Notes: generated by a model from the letters alone, not told the origin. 64,000 bases of DNA from Candidatus Micropelagos thuwalensis (GCF_000469155.1 NZ_AWXE01000001.1:672155-736154); one strand, 5' to 3'; positions 7,728 to 17,660 are shown, counted from the first letter of the stretch. Program-made: numbers and translations.

Positions 7728-10673
7728 TTAGTCAGATAACTGACCCAACATGCGTACAAAAATCTCGCGCACAGATTTTTGATGCTCACTCAGCGTTTGT
7801 TCCAAATGCCCCATATTCGGCAAGGCCGTGCTTTGACATAACAACAAATTTAACGACTGAGAAAATGGCGGCTCTGCGGGTGTGTCGAGGCACAAGCGGA
7901 AAATCTGTAAGAGGCTAGAATAAAACGACAAGGCCTCAACGAGCCGAGCCTCATCGTCAGTAGATATGATACGTGCCGTACCAAGCAATTCTAAATTAGA
8001 TTTGGTGGAGGTATCTATGCGATTAAAGAGTGCCGCGCCATGTAGAAGGCATAAACCCTGTGCGATAAATTCAACGTCCACCAGCCCCCCTGGCGCATGT
8101 TTGATATCCCATTTGGTATCGCCTTTTTTGACATGATGCGCCTCAAGCCGTTTTTTCATATCCACAATATTCTGCCGTGCCTCGTCTTGGTCACGCGGCA
8201 TCTGAAAAATCCTTTTCAGCAAAGCATTAATTTTGTTTGTCAGACCTTCTCCACCTGCCAGCACGCGCCCTCGGGTCAATGCCATATGTTCCCATAACCA
8301 TGCGTTTGAAAATTGATAATCCTCAAAACTTTGGATTTTCGTAACGAGTGGGCCCGCATTCCCCGATGGGCGCAATCGCATATCTATTTCAAAGAGATGA
8401 CCTTCGAATGTTGGCGCTGTCATAGCAGAAATGAAACGCCGCGCTGTGCGGCTAAACAAAATTTCCATAGAAGAGGTCGCCGTATAGGTAACTTTTTGCG
8501 CATAATCCTCTGCCGTGCACACAATAATAAGGTCAAGATCTGAGGAAACAGTCATTTCTCGACTACCGAGCTTACCTAGCCCCAAAACTGCCATTTCAGC
8601 GCCATATGGAAGCGTGGCCTCACCCAGCATATCTTTCAACACAAAATCATAAAGAACGCGTGTGCCCGCATCAGCAATTTTAGTAATGTCCTCACCGGCA
8701 GAAAGACCGGTCAACTTACCCGACAAAATTTGGGTGCCAATCCGGAAGATTTTTTCCCTGTGCCAACGTCTTACGGCATCCAGCATATCTTCAAAATGTG
8801 TGATACCGGACGTGTGGGTTTTGAGTTCCAACAAAATCTCATCAGCATCCGACAGAGGTTGATTGAAATTTGGATCCAGCAGGCTGTCCAATGTGACTGG
8901 GCGGCGGCTTAATTGCGCAGATAGGCGCGGTGCGGTGCCAACAATATCTGTGATTAGATTAAGCAGGTCGGGATTAGATTGAAAGAGTGAGAAAATTTGT
9001 ATGCCGGATGGCAAGCCAGTTAGAAAATCGTTAAAACGTGCAAAAGCAAAATCCGGGTCAGGTGTTTGCGACAAGCTTTTAAGGAGGTGGGGCTTTAATC
9101 TTGTCAGCAACTCTCTGGCACGCGGTGTACGAACAGCCGCAAACCTGCCGCTATGCCAACCTCTGATTTCATCAGACATTTGCGCTGCTCTTTCAAACCC
9201 CATCTGGGAGAGAGTCTCCAATGTTTCCGGATCATTTTCACAACCCGCAAAAACGAGATTGCCCATCTCATTTGCCAACACCTCACCTTGCTCAAATAAC
9301 TCAGCATAATGTGTCTGAACGGTTTCCAGCACGTCTGTCAGTCTGCTTTTAAAATCATCAAGCGTTTCATAGCCGCAAAAATCTGAAAAGGCCTGCAATT
9401 TCTCTTCAGTTTTAGGGAGCGTGTGCGTTTGTTCATCCTGCTGCATTTGCAACCGGTGTTCTATACCGCGCAGAAAATGATAAGCTCCTGTCAATTCCTC
9501 TACAGTTTCGTTTTTAATCCACCCGCGTTCTGCAAGCTGGTTTAGCATTGGGCATGTTTGTGCCCCACGCAGATTTTTATCCCGTCCGCCGGCAATAAGT
9601 TGCTGTGTCTGCACAAAAAACTCAATCTCTCTGATGCCGCCCCGTCCGAGCTTAATGTTATGACCTGCTATGGCAATTTGACCATGCCCTCGAACCGCAT
9701 GAATTTGTCGCTTCATTGCATGCACATCTTCTATGGCAGCAAAATCCAGGTTCTTACGCCAGATAAAAGGAGATAAAATAGACAACAATTTATTGCCCGT
9801 CCTCGTATCACCAGCAATCTGGCGCGCTTTGATGAAAGCGGCACGCTCCCAGTTTTGACCGAAAGATTCGTAATAAATTTCGGCCGCAGGAAGGGATACC
9901 GCTACGGGTGTGGAACCAGGATCAGGGCGCAACCGCAAATCCACACGAAACACAAAACCTGCATCCGTAGTAGATTGCAAAATGGTGGATAAATCTTTCG
10001 TCAGCTCAATCCAAAACTCAGCTATCTTGTGTTCGCCTAGTGAGGCAATCCCATCGGGTTCGTAAAAAACGACAATATCGATATCGGATGAATAATTCAG
10101 TTCGCGCGCACCATATTTGCCCATCCCAAGAATAACGCATTGGCACTGGTCTGCAGTAAGAGGTGTATCCAGACCATATTGGGCAGACTTGTTTTTGAGC
10201 AACCAATCCAAACTGACTCTAACGGATGCGTCAGCAAAATCCGTTAGAGCTCCCGTTACTTTTTCCAACGACCAGATTCCCGCAATATCTGCCATAGCGG
10301 TCACCAAGGAAATGCTCTGACGGTACAAGCGCAAGTCCCGCATTAATATGTCTCGGTCGCAGGACAGGTCCAGCCCATAAAGACGGGTTAAAATTTTTTC
10401 ACAAAAAACATCCGGCCCTTCTACTGCCAGTTCTCCAAGAAGATCCGGACGGGTACGAATAATGCGCGTTAAAAATGAGGAACCAGCAAAAATCCGAAGA
10501 AACAAATCTTCATGGTCACTCACAAATGTAATGATGGCTGATTGTGCTTCGGTAGATAATTCAGCTATCCAAAGTGATTGACAGTCCGCAAGATGACTGT
10601 GCGCGACACGACGAGTTTCGCTGTCTCCAAAGTTCACATAATTTTTCTTTCGATCTGAAAAACCTTTATTCAT
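7728..10673 (-). CDS. glnE: bifunctional glutamine synthetase adenylyltransferase/deadenylase
   Basis: 981 residues, full GlnE length. Two nucleotidyltransferase domains are visible: the N-terminal deadenylase with RELNYSSDIDIVVFYE near 193-208 and the C-terminal adenylylase with GSREMTVSSDLDLIIV near 700, each keeping the paired metal-binding aspartates. The conserved GRGGIREIEFFVQ and PGGLVDVEFIAQ segments follow them. It covalently modifies glutamine synthetase in response to PII. The start ATG overlaps the stop of the sensor kinase gene (ATGA), so translation is probably coupled to the two-component system. Confidence 0.97.
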   Translation of the reverse strand: MNKGFSDRKKNYVNFGDSETRRVAHSHLADCQSLWIAELSTEAQSAIITFVSDHEDLFLRIFAGSSFLTRIIRTRPDLLGELAVEGPDVFCEKILTRLYGLDLSCDRDILMRDLRLYRQSISLVTAMADIAGIWSLEKVTGALTDFADASVRVSLDWLLKNKSAQYGLDTPLTADQCQCVILGMGKYGARELNYSSDIDIVVFYEPDGIASLGEHKIAEFWIELTKDLSTILQSTTDAGFVFRVDLRLRPDPGSTPVAVSLPAAEIYYESFGQNWERAAFIKARQIAGDTRTGNKLLSILSPFIWRKNLDFAAIEDVHAMKRQIHAVRGHGQIAIAGHNIKLGRGGIREIEFFVQTQQLIAGGRDKNLRGAQTCPMLNQLAERGWIKNETVEELTGAYHFLRGIEHRLQMQQDEQTHTLPKTEEKLQAFSDFCGYETLDDFKSRLTDVLETVQTHYAELFEQGEVLANEMGNLVFAGCENDPETLETLSQMGFERAAQMSDEIRGWHSGRFAAVRTPRARELLTRLKPHLLKSLSQTPDPDFAFARFNDFLTGLPSGIQIFSLFQSNPDLLNLITDIVGTAPRLSAQLSRRPVTLDSLLDPNFNQPLSDADEILLELKTHTSGITHFEDMLDAVRRWHREKIFRIGTQILSGKLTGLSAGEDITKIADAGTRVLYDFVLKDMLGEATLPYGAEMAVLGLGKLGSREMTVSSDLDLIIVCTAEDYAQKVTYTATSSMEILFSRTARRFISAMTAPTFEGHLFEIDMRLRPSGNAGPLVTKIQSFEDYQFSNAWLWEHMALTRGRVLAGGEGLTNKINALLKRIFQMPRDQDEARQNIVDMKKRLEAHHVKKGDTKWDIKHAPGGLVDVEFIAQGLCLLHGAALFNRIDTSTKSNLELLGTARIISTDDEARLVEALSFYSSLLQIFRLCLDTPAEPPFSQSLNLLLCQSTALPNMGHLEQTLSEHQKSVREIFVRMLGQLSD

Positions 10674-12049
10674 GTGTCTAATGTTAACACAATTTCAGCT
10701 CTCAGCCCTTGAGGAAGATTTTGTTGAAGACAAAGCTCACCGCCATGACGTTGTGCAATTGCGGATACCAATGAAAGACCAAGCCCACTCCCAGGCCTGT
10801 TTCGACTAGCATCCAACCGGACAAAGCGTTCAGTCACACGTGACATATCTGTCGGAGGAATGCCTGGGCCGTTATCAGACACATAAATAGTTAATGTGTC
10901 TTTCGATGTTGTAATACCAACCGAAATAACCGGATCATTCGAACGACCATATTTTAGAGAATTATCAATCAAATTAATAATCGCTTGCGACATGAGAGGC
11001 CGCGCGGCTTTGATAAATAACGGATCTTCAGGCAAATCTAAGTCAAAATGGACGCCAATCTCCTCACCTGCAGGCTCCATAAATTCTACTGCTTGCTTAA
11101 TAAGATCCACCACATCCAACATTTCTTTCTGAATGTCTCGAGCCCCGGATTCAAGTTGCGCCACGGATAACAACGCATTAAAAACTGCTAGAAGTTCATC
11201 AGCCTCCGCGATCGTTTCCTGCATAATTTTTTTATAATCTTCTGGGCTCGCAGGTTTCATTAGGGTAACTTCCAGCTTATTTCGAACCCTATTTATGGGG
11301 CTACGCAAATCATGAGCAATGTTATCTGTCACATCGCGCATGCCATTCATCAAGCTTTCAATCCTGCTTAACATCATATTGAGATTCACGCCCAACTGGT
11401 CAATTTCGTCCCCACTCCCCCTAACCGGAATACGACGAGATAAATCCCCCGCCATAATGTCTGAACTTGTGCGGTTAATGCTGTCTATTCGTCGGGTAAA
11501 ATTACGGCTGGTAAGTACACCTCCAATCAAACCGAATAAAACTGTCATGGCTAAGCCGTAAATCATCGCGTTTAATATAACCGCACTGAATTTGTTAAAC
11601 TCCTCTACGTCTCGCCCGACGAGTAGATAAAACCCTTGTGGCAAAGTGAAGGTCTTTGCCCGCGCTGCATGCTTTTCTTCAAAATTATTGGTAATACGAA
11701 CAAACTCAAATTCCTGCCAATCTTCTCCAGCATCTTTCATATCAGGAATTTTATTAAGATTGCCTGCCATGGGTCGGCCTTCAGGGTCGATTAAAAGATA
11801 TATCGACAGACGCGGGTCTCGGCTCAGCACTGCAACGCGTCGCGCCAGGCTGGGTATGCCACCTTCTTTGTATCTTTGTGACAAATCCGCGATATCGGCC
11901 TCTATCGCCGCATCCGTTTGACTAGAGATGAGACTGAACGTGTTCCAGAAGAGATAAGCGTACAGCGTGGATGACGAAAATAAAAATATCGACAAATACA
12001 GTAAGGCTGCGCGAAAAGTTGTTGTTTTAAGAAGATTAGTCTGGAACAC
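10670..12049 (-). CDS. membrane sensor histidine kinase
   Basis: 459 residues. Transmembrane helix at about 12-34, a periplasmic sensor region, a second helix at about 155-178, a HAMP linker, the HisKA box DNIAHDLRSPINRVRNKLE with His near 246, then an HATPase with N box NLIDNSLKYG, G1 VSDNGPGIPP and G2 GSGLGLSLVSAIAQRHGG. The start is GTG inside the end of the response-regulator gene (14-bp overlap). It forms one operon with the regulator upstream and glnE downstream. The signal is unknown; linkage to glnE hints at nitrogen or envelope control but does not prove it. Confidence 0.93.
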   Translation of the reverse strand: MFQTNLLKTTTFRAALLYLSIFLFSSSTLYAYLFWNTFSLISSQTDAAIEADIADLSQRYKEGGIPSLARRVAVLSRDPRLSIYLLIDPEGRPMAGNLNKIPDMKDAGEDWQEFEFVRITNNFEEKHAARAKTFTLPQGFYLLVGRDVEEFNKFSAVILNAMIYGLAMTVLFGLIGGVLTSRNFTRRIDSINRTSSDIMAGDLSRRIPVRGSGDEIDQLGVNLNMMLSRIESLMNGMRDVTDNIAHDLRSPINRVRNKLEVTLMKPASPEDYKKIMQETIAEADELLAVFNALLSVAQLESGARDIQKEMLDVVDLIKQAVEFMEPAGEEIGVHFDLDLPEDPLFIKAARPLMSQAIINLIDNSLKYGRSNDPVISVGITTSKDTLTIYVSDNGPGIPPTDMSRVTERFVRLDASRNRPGSGLGLSLVSAIAQRHGGELCLQQNLPQGLRAEIVLTLDT

Positions 12050-12713
12050 GTAAGGAGTACCCCGCCCCTCTTATGGTGTGCACAAGTGGCGGGTCAAAAT
12101 CCTTATCAATTTTTGACCGCAACCGAGAAATGTGAACATCAATAACATTTGTCTGAGGGTCAAAATGATATTCCCATACATTTTCCAGCAACATAGTTCT
12201 CGTTACTACCCGCCCTGCATTTCGTAATAAATATTCCAGCAACTTAAATTCACGCGGTTGGAGGTCTATGGCTTTATCATTGCGCGTCACTCGACGTGAC
12301 AAGAGATTCATTTCTAAATCTTCAAATTTTAGGGTTGTCTCAGCTAACAGACCTGAACCACGTTTCACCAACACTTCAATTCTTGCTAATAATTCAGAAA
12401 AAGCAAAAGGCTTGCTGAGATAATCATCCCCGCCCGAGTTGAGACCCTTAACCTTGTCGTCAACATCTCCCAATGCAGATAAAAACAAAACAGGTGTCGC
12501 GATATGATTTTGGCGCAGTTTCTCAACCAAAGTAAGTCCATCGAGACCGGGAAGCATGCGATCGACAATTAAGACATCAAACTTGCCAACAAGGGCAATT
12601 TCATATCCCTCTTCACCGTCGGCGGCATGGTCAACAACATGACCGCTTTCTTGTAGGCCTTTAATGACATACTTCGAAGCTTCTTTATCATCTTCAATCA
12701 ATAAAATATGCAT
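12036..12713 (-). CDS. OmpR-family response regulator
   Basis: 225 residues from the ATG of MHILLIEDD, preferred over the ATG two codons upstream because AGGA sits at a better distance. The receiver domain has the acidic pair ED, the phosphorylation Asp in VLIVDRMLPGLDG (near 51) and the conserved Lys in DDYLSKPF. The C-terminal winged helix is typical (LQPREFKLLEYLLRNAG, NVIDVHISRLRSKI). First gene of the operon with the kinase and glnE. A long hairpin lies immediately upstream. Confidence 0.95.
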   Translation of the reverse strand: MHILLIEDDKEASKYVIKGLQESGHVVDHAADGEEGYEIALVGKFDVLIVDRMLPGLDGLTLVEKLRQNHIATPVLFLSALGDVDDKVKGLNSGGDDYLSKPFAFSELLARIEVLVKRGSGLLAETTLKFEDLEMNLLSRRVTRNDKAIDLQPREFKLLEYLLRNAGRVVTRTMLLENVWEYHFDPQTNVIDVHISRLRSKIDKDFDPPLVHTIRGAGYSLRVPD

Positions 12714-12733
12714 AAACATATCCTAAACAAATT

Positions 12734-12778
12734 GGCGGCGATGAGAAAGGAGGGGGGAGTAAACTTTCTATCGCCGCC
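12734..12778. other. long hairpin between ccmH and the response-regulator gene
   Basis: GGCGGCGAT (12734-12742) pairs with ATCGCCGCC (12770-12778), and GAAAG (12745-12749) inside it pairs with CTTTC (12764-12768). The 14-base loop contains a G6 run (C6 on the minus strand). It lies 21 bp before the regulator's ATG and about 100 bp after the ccmH stop. It could be a terminator for the ccm operon, although the T tract that should follow is weak, or a 5' leader structure of the two-component operon. Confidence 0.5.
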
Positions 12779-12878
12779 GAAACGCAAGTGGACTTGGGGA
12801 GAACCGATTGCGCAAGCTCAAATTACATAATGCCTCTTAAACACTATGTTACCGGGAGATTAATTAATGTTAATGTTA

Positions 12879-13307
12879 TTAGTCTTTGGGGGCATTGCGG
12901 AAGAAAGACCGCATCAGGAAAAAACCTGCTATAACCAACAGGAAAGGCAGCCCCCATAGGGGAGCATTTTTAATATCAAGGCGTGGTTTTAATAAAGCAA
13001 ATTCGCCATATCTATCCTCAATGAAATCAAGAATCTCATCATCGGTCTTTCCGGCCTGAATTTGCTCGCGAATAAGCATGCGTAGGTCTGCTGCTAATGG
13101 CGCATCGCTGTCGTCAATTGATTGATTTTGACAGACCATACATCTGAGTTCCATGGATAAGCTTCGTGCTCGCTCCTCCAATGCATCATCCGCAAAGGCC
13201 TCTCCAGGACTAATTGCAAAAGCTGGATAGGCACTAATACATAGAGAAAAAATAATGAAATTCATTTTTTTAAATGCCAGGCGGAGGATCATTTGAAAAC
13301 TCGTCAT
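12879..13307 (-). CDS. ccmH: cytochrome c maturation protein CcmH/CycL
   Basis: 142 residues: signal peptide (FIIFSLCISAYPAFA), the heme-ligation thiol motif RCMVCQNQSI (CxxC), the conserved helical hairpin, and a C-terminal membrane anchor (APLWGLPFLLVIAGFFLM). It reduces or presents the CxxCH thiols of apocytochrome c in the periplasm to the CcmF ligase. The start overlaps the end of ccmF by about 38 bp. Last gene of ccmI-E-F-H. An internal ATG five codons in is an alternative start. Confidence 0.94.
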   Translation of the reverse strand: MTSFQMILRLAFKKMNFIIFSLCISAYPAFAISPGEAFADDALEERARSLSMELRCMVCQNQSIDDSDAPLAADLRMLIREQIQAGKTDDEILDFIEDRYGEFALLKPRLDIKNAPLWGLPFLLVIAGFFLMRSFFRNAPKD

Positions 13308-15270
13308 GTCTTTCAGCTAAAGATTTTACCTCACGGCGCGTCAATGCCGCAACGCCGCCCAACGCCATAATCAACCCACCAATCCATATGAAAGCAACCA
13401 GCGGGTGATACCATATTCTAACAACACGGGAAGCCATGCCGTCTCGTATGGTTTCATCAGCTATGACAATATAAAGATGGCCTGAAAGGTTTTTCAAAAT
13501 CGCGGCTTCAGTCGTCGATTGACGCTCTACCGTATAAAAACGTTTTTCGGGTTTCAGTATTGTAATATCAGCGCCGCCTCGCCTGACAGAGAACTCACCC
13601 TGCTCGGCAATATAGTTCTCTCCACTGACGGAAGTTTCCCCTTCAAACGTCACCTCATATCCTGAAATTTCCATCACCGCACCGGGTGTCACCGCTTGCA
13701 CGACCTCACTCCGCCATGCAGTTGTTCCAACGATACCGAGTATCATAATCCCCAGGCCACCATGTGCCAAAACACTGCCCCATTGTTGAAAGGGAAGTTT
13801 GAGAATATTCTTTGGTAGCCGCCCCAAAGGCATAGTGTCGACTCTAATTTTTTTCGCCAGATCAGCCAGCGCACCGAGCATGAGCCACAGAGCCAGCCCA
13901 ACCCCTAAAGCCGCACCACCTTGATGACCGGCACTCATAATCAAAACCGTCAGCCCGCCCAAAACAGCCAGCACAAATGCCATAGTAAGCTTTTTTAACA
14001 CCGTCGGGATTTCAAACTGCCCCCAACCCGCAAGTGGCCCTAAAGGCATTAACATTAAAAGAGGCGTGATAAGAGGTACAAATACTGCGTTATAATAAGG
14101 TGCCCCAACAGAAATTTTGCCAAGGCCAAACGCATCAATAACAAGCGGATATATTGTTCCCAAAAAAACAGTAGCTGTCGCGCTGGCAAGAAACACATTA
14201 TTTAGTATTAATGCGCCTTCTCGACTGACAGGTTGAAACGGCACATTTTTATCCGCTGATGAAAGTCCGACAGATCGCATGGCAAATAAAAGCAAAGCCC
14301 CGCCCACAAGCACACCTAGTATCATGAGAATAAACACACCGCGTGTCGGGTCGGTTGCAAACGCATGAACAGACGTTAAAACGCCAGAGCGCACCAAAAA
14401 CGTACCGGCAATACATAAACCAAATGTCAAAATGGCAAGTAGCATTGTCCAGCTATGCAGTGTATTCCGCCTTGCTGTGACAAGTGCAGAATGAAGCAAT
14501 GCTGTGCCAGCGAGCCATGGCATAAAGCTGGCATTTTCAACTGGGTCCCAGAACCAGAAACCGCCCCAACCAAGTTCATAATAAGCCCAGAAAGATCCTA
14601 CTGCGATGCCAAGCGTCAAGCTAAGCCAAGCCAAGAGTGTCCAAGGGCGAACCCATTTAGCCCAATCGGGGGAAATTTTACCGGACAATAGAGCCGCAAC
14701 TGAAAACGAGAAAGCCAGTGAAAAACCAACATATCCTGCGTAAAGCAAAGGCGGATGAACTGCCAGTGCCGGATCCTGTAAAATCGGGTTGAGACCGTTT
14801 CCCTCAAATGGGGGAGAGGTCAGACGCGCAAAAGGATTAGAGGTAAAAAGTGAAAATGCCAGAAAAGCAACGCCTATCAAGCCCTGCACGCCAAGCACCC
14901 GTGCCTTAAGCGCATCCGGTATTGATTTACCAAATTGGGCAATACCAGCACCATAAGCCGCGAGCATCAAAATCCATAAAAGCATGGATCCTTCATGATT
15001 TCCCCAGACGCCGGTAAGACGGTAAATAAAGGGTTTGTCTGCGTGACTATTTGCGGTGACCAGCCAAAGTGAGAAATCAGATTGAACAAATTTAATGGTC
15101 AGCACAGCAAATGCCCAGAGGAGAAGGATAAATTGTAACTTGGCGGCAGGGGCAGCTATGATGACAAAAGCTTGACGGTCACGATGAGCGCCATAAAGCG
15201 GAAGTATTGACTGAACCAGAGCAACACAAAATGCCAGTATCATCGCAAAATGGCCTGTCTCCGCAATCAC
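13270..15270 (-). CDS. ccmF: cytochrome c heme lyase subunit CcmF
   Basis: 666 residues with about 15 membrane segments. The periplasmic WWD heme-handling motif WGGFWFWDPVENASFMPW is intact near residue 230, and conserved histidines flank it (HEGSMLLW; AVHPPLLYAGY). It attaches heme delivered by CcmE to apocytochrome c. The start is GTG overlapping the ccmE stop (GTGA). Confidence 0.97.
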   Translation of the reverse strand: MIAETGHFAMILAFCVALVQSILPLYGAHRDRQAFVIIAAPAAKLQFILLLWAFAVLTIKFVQSDFSLWLVTANSHADKPFIYRLTGVWGNHEGSMLLWILMLAAYGAGIAQFGKSIPDALKARVLGVQGLIGVAFLAFSLFTSNPFARLTSPPFEGNGLNPILQDPALAVHPPLLYAGYVGFSLAFSFSVAALLSGKISPDWAKWVRPWTLLAWLSLTLGIAVGSFWAYYELGWGGFWFWDPVENASFMPWLAGTALLHSALVTARRNTLHSWTMLLAILTFGLCIAGTFLVRSGVLTSVHAFATDPTRGVFILMILGVLVGGALLLFAMRSVGLSSADKNVPFQPVSREGALILNNVFLASATATVFLGTIYPLVIDAFGLGKISVGAPYYNAVFVPLITPLLMLMPLGPLAGWGQFEIPTVLKKLTMAFVLAVLGGLTVLIMSAGHQGGAALGVGLALWLMLGALADLAKKIRVDTMPLGRLPKNILKLPFQQWGSVLAHGGLGIMILGIVGTTAWRSEVVQAVTPGAVMEISGYEVTFEGETSVSGENYIAEQGEFSVRRGGADITILKPEKRFYTVERQSTTEAAILKNLSGHLYIVIADETIRDGMASRVVRIWYHPLVAFIWIGGLIMALGGVAALTRREVKSLAERHDEFSNDPPPGI

Positions 15271-15719
15271 TCTTGATCCCCTGCAGTATTTTTTCCCTGC
15301 CAGACGCCCGTTTCCCTGAGTGCATCAGCAACTTCTCGGGGCATATAATTCTCATCATGTTTTGCAAGAACGGTGTCAGCAACAAAAATACCTGCCGAGA
15401 CAAACTGACCTTCCGCAACAACGCCCTGCCCTTCTCGGAACAAATCCGGCAACACACCTTCAAAAGAAACATCTATCCGGCTTTGCAAATCGGTAACAAC
15501 AAATCTGCTTTCCAGCCCTGCTTTGGTTAAGCTATCTTCAGCCACCAAACCGCCAATTCTTATTTTTCCGGCGGGTAGGGTGGGGCTTTCGGCGATATCC
15601 GTGGGTGTTTTAAAATAAACGAGATTATCCTCTAAAGCCGTTAAGGCAATAAAAGCGGTTACGCCCAGCATCACAAAGCCAAGAGCAAAAAACAGCAATC
15701 GTGTTTGGCGTTTAGTCAT
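15267..15719 (-). CDS. ccmE: periplasmic heme chaperone CcmE
   Basis: 150 residues: an N-terminal membrane anchor (LLFFALGFVMLGVTAFIALTAL), an OB-fold, and the heme-binding His in LAKHDENYMP near residue 122, with the conserved Tyr four residues on. It carries heme from CcmABC(D) to CcmF. It lies between ccmI and ccmF on the same strand. Confidence 0.96.
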   Translation of the reverse strand: MTKRQTRLLFFALGFVMLGVTAFIALTALEDNLVYFKTPTDIAESPTLPAGKIRIGGLVAEDSLTKAGLESRFVVTDLQSRIDVSFEGVLPDLFREGQGVVAEGQFVSAGIFVADTVLAKHDENYMPREVADALRETGVWQGKNTAGDQE

Positions 15720-15807
15720 AATATCTCCTGTCGGGGAATATATCGACTAAACACGAAGATTAAAGGTGAAAAACCGACGCATGCTGAATAATGACAGGAA
15801 CAATATT

Positions 15808-16485
15808 TTATTGATGGCGGGAAATTTGCGCCCGGAGAAATATCTGCCACGGACTGTCCGGGTTAGCGGCGGAGAGTAAAACACTCCAGATGGCAAGGGC
15901 TTCTGATTTGTTGCCCTGTTGAAGAAGAGAAAGTCCGCGTAAATATAGACCACGCGGGTGGTCGGGATTAATTTCAAGTGCCCGATTAACAAGACGCTCA
16001 ATGCCATCATCCATCAATCCGTCTTGTTGTTGAAGACGACTCTCGGCAAGCATAACCAAAATGTCGGGATTTTTATCGCCTTGCCGCAAGGAAATGACAT
16101 TTAACAATGCATCTTCAGCTCTGTCGGCTTCCCCGAGTGCCATACGTGTTCTTGCCAGCATGAGCCACCCCTCTGAGTCCTTGGGTTTATCTTTGAGGCG
16201 TTGTTCCAGATGAACAACCAAACCTTCCAGAGGAAGTGTTTCGGGGGGAACATCCAGCCTTTTCGCCAAAGGCAAATCAGAATATCCGGGCGAGCCCAGC
16301 ATCAAATAAAGTATCAGCGCCAGACCAGGAAGAAAACTCACTACAGCGATAAACGCTAGCAAACCAAAGGGCTTATACAACAACTTTTTTTTCATCAATG
16401 GGCGCAAAATGTAATAACTTGCTGCCGCACTCATGAGAGCGAGCAAACACCAAAGCACCACATCGTGAAAAAATATGTCAAACAT
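15808..16485 (-). CDS. ccmI: cytochrome c maturation protein CcmI (CycH), short form
   Basis: 225 residues: two membrane helices at about 8-30 and 40-65, then a TPR-like periplasmic domain (SEGWLMLARTRMALGEADRAEDAL; NPDHPRGLYLRGLSLLQQGNKSEA). This matches the CcmI chaperone that binds apocytochrome c, although many homologues are longer at the C-terminus. First gene of the ccm operon, divergent from the ABC importer. No ccmG (DsbE) follows, so that thioredoxin must be elsewhere. Confidence 0.85.
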   Translation of the reverse strand: MFDIFFHDVVLWCLLALMSAAASYYILRPLMKKKLLYKPFGLLAFIAVVSFLPGLALILYLMLGSPGYSDLPLAKRLDVPPETLPLEGLVVHLEQRLKDKPKDSEGWLMLARTRMALGEADRAEDALLNVISLRQGDKNPDILVMLAESRLQQQDGLMDDGIERLVNRALEINPDHPRGLYLRGLSLLQQGNKSEALAIWSVLLSAANPDSPWQIFLRAQISRHQ

Positions 16486-16646
16486 GATGCTTCATATCAG
16501 TCGGGGTCTACTTCTGGAAGGGCAAATTTCATCGCATATAATTTAAGCCCAATCTCTATATTAGAAAATTGTTAGAATAAGGAAGCTATTTTAAATATAA
16601 CTGATTATTGACCAGTAAAGCCGGCTCTGCCACCTTGTTTTTTGTT

Positions 16647-17660
16647 ATGAAAAAACTCAACATAATATCAAAAAAACTTCAATTTCTGAGATTGCTTTCA
16701 GTTTTCTTTTTTTCTTTTAGCTATCAGATTGAGAGCTCTTTCGCACTTGAGCCGGTAACTTTTGCAACAGATTGGAAAGCACAGGCCGAGCAAGGGGGAT
16801 TTTATCAAGCTAAAGCTTTGGGATTATATGAAAAAGCTGGATTGAATGTGGTCATTCGTGGCGGTGGGCCAGGTATTAACATACCCCAGCTTTTAGGCGC
16901 GAATGCAATTGATTTTGCTATGGGGTCGAACAGTTTTATTTTGCTAAATATGGTGCAAGCTGGAGTCCCTGCCAAAGCCGTCATGGCCGCTTTTCAAAAA
17001 GATCCGCAGGTTTTAATCACCCATGAACGTGATGATATTCAGTCGATTTCCGATATGAAAGACAAACCCATTATGATAGCCGACGCATCTATTAATGCTT
17101 TCTGGGTTTGGATGCGTGCACGGTACGGTTTTTCAAATAAACAAATCAGAAAATATACTTTTAACCTAGCGCCTTTCATCGTCGACAAAAATGCAATCCA
17201 GCAAGGCTATGCAACCTCAGAGCCCTACACTATTTCCAAAAACGGCATCACACCTAAAGTATTTCTTCTCTCCGATGAGGGTTACCCTTCATATGCCGCA
17301 ATGGTCATCGCGCAAAATAAATTGATTGAAGAAAAACCAGATATTGTTCAGGCATTTGTTAACGCCTCCATAGAGGGATGGCGGAGCTATTTGATGGATG
17401 ACCCGACGCCCGGAAATCAACTTATTCTCGCTGCAAACCAAGACATGACGCAAGATATTCTTGATCAGGCAATCATCCAAATGCGTGACCGCGGCCTCGT
17501 CATTTCAGGAGACGCTCTTGATAAAGGCATAGGTACAATGACACGAAACAGGTGGGAAACCTTTTTCACCTTAATGGCTCAAAATGGTCTGTATAACATG
17601 GAGATGAATTGGGAAAGTGCCTTCACGACAAAATTCGTCACCAAGGCTGACTCCGAATAA
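16647..17660 (+). CDS. ABC transporter substrate-binding protein, NMT1/THI5-like
   Basis: About 337 residues from the ATG of MKKLNIISKK; a TTG 13 codons upstream is less likely. A signal peptide ends near ...ESSFA, followed by the NMT1-type fold: VTFATDWKAQAEQGGFYQA, then the ligand-site loop GANAIDFAMGSNS. Members bind taurine, nitrate, sulfonates, or thiamine and flavin precursors. The ligand is not readable here and no TPP or other riboswitch is seen upstream. It overlaps the ATPase gene by one base (TAATG). Confidence 0.88.
   Translation: MKKLNIISKKLQFLRLLSVFFFSFSYQIESSFALEPVTFATDWKAQAEQGGFYQAKALGLYEKAGLNVVIRGGGPGINIPQLLGANAIDFAMGSNSFILLNMVQAGVPAKAVMAAFQKDPQVLITHERDDIQSISDMKDKPIMIADASINAFWVWMRARYGFSNKQIRKYTFNLAPFIVDKNAIQQGYATSEPYTISKNGITPKVFLLSDEGYPSYAAMVIAQNKLIEEKPDIVQAFVNASIEGWRSYLMDDPTPGNQLILAANQDMTQDILDQAIIQMRDRGLVISGDALDKGIGTMTRNRWETFFTLMAQNGLYNMEMNWESAFTTKFVTKADSE

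Noticed and set aside
16534..16570. An 11-codon ORF (MKFALPEVDPD) on the minus strand upstream of ccmI, considered as a leader peptide.
   Set aside because: It has no ribosome binding site, attenuator-like structure or informative codon run. Short ORFs of this kind are expected by chance.
16486..16646. Possible TPP riboswitch upstream of the THI5-like importer.
   Set aside because: The conserved CTGAGA and ACCYTTGAA-CTGATC blocks of the THI element are not present.
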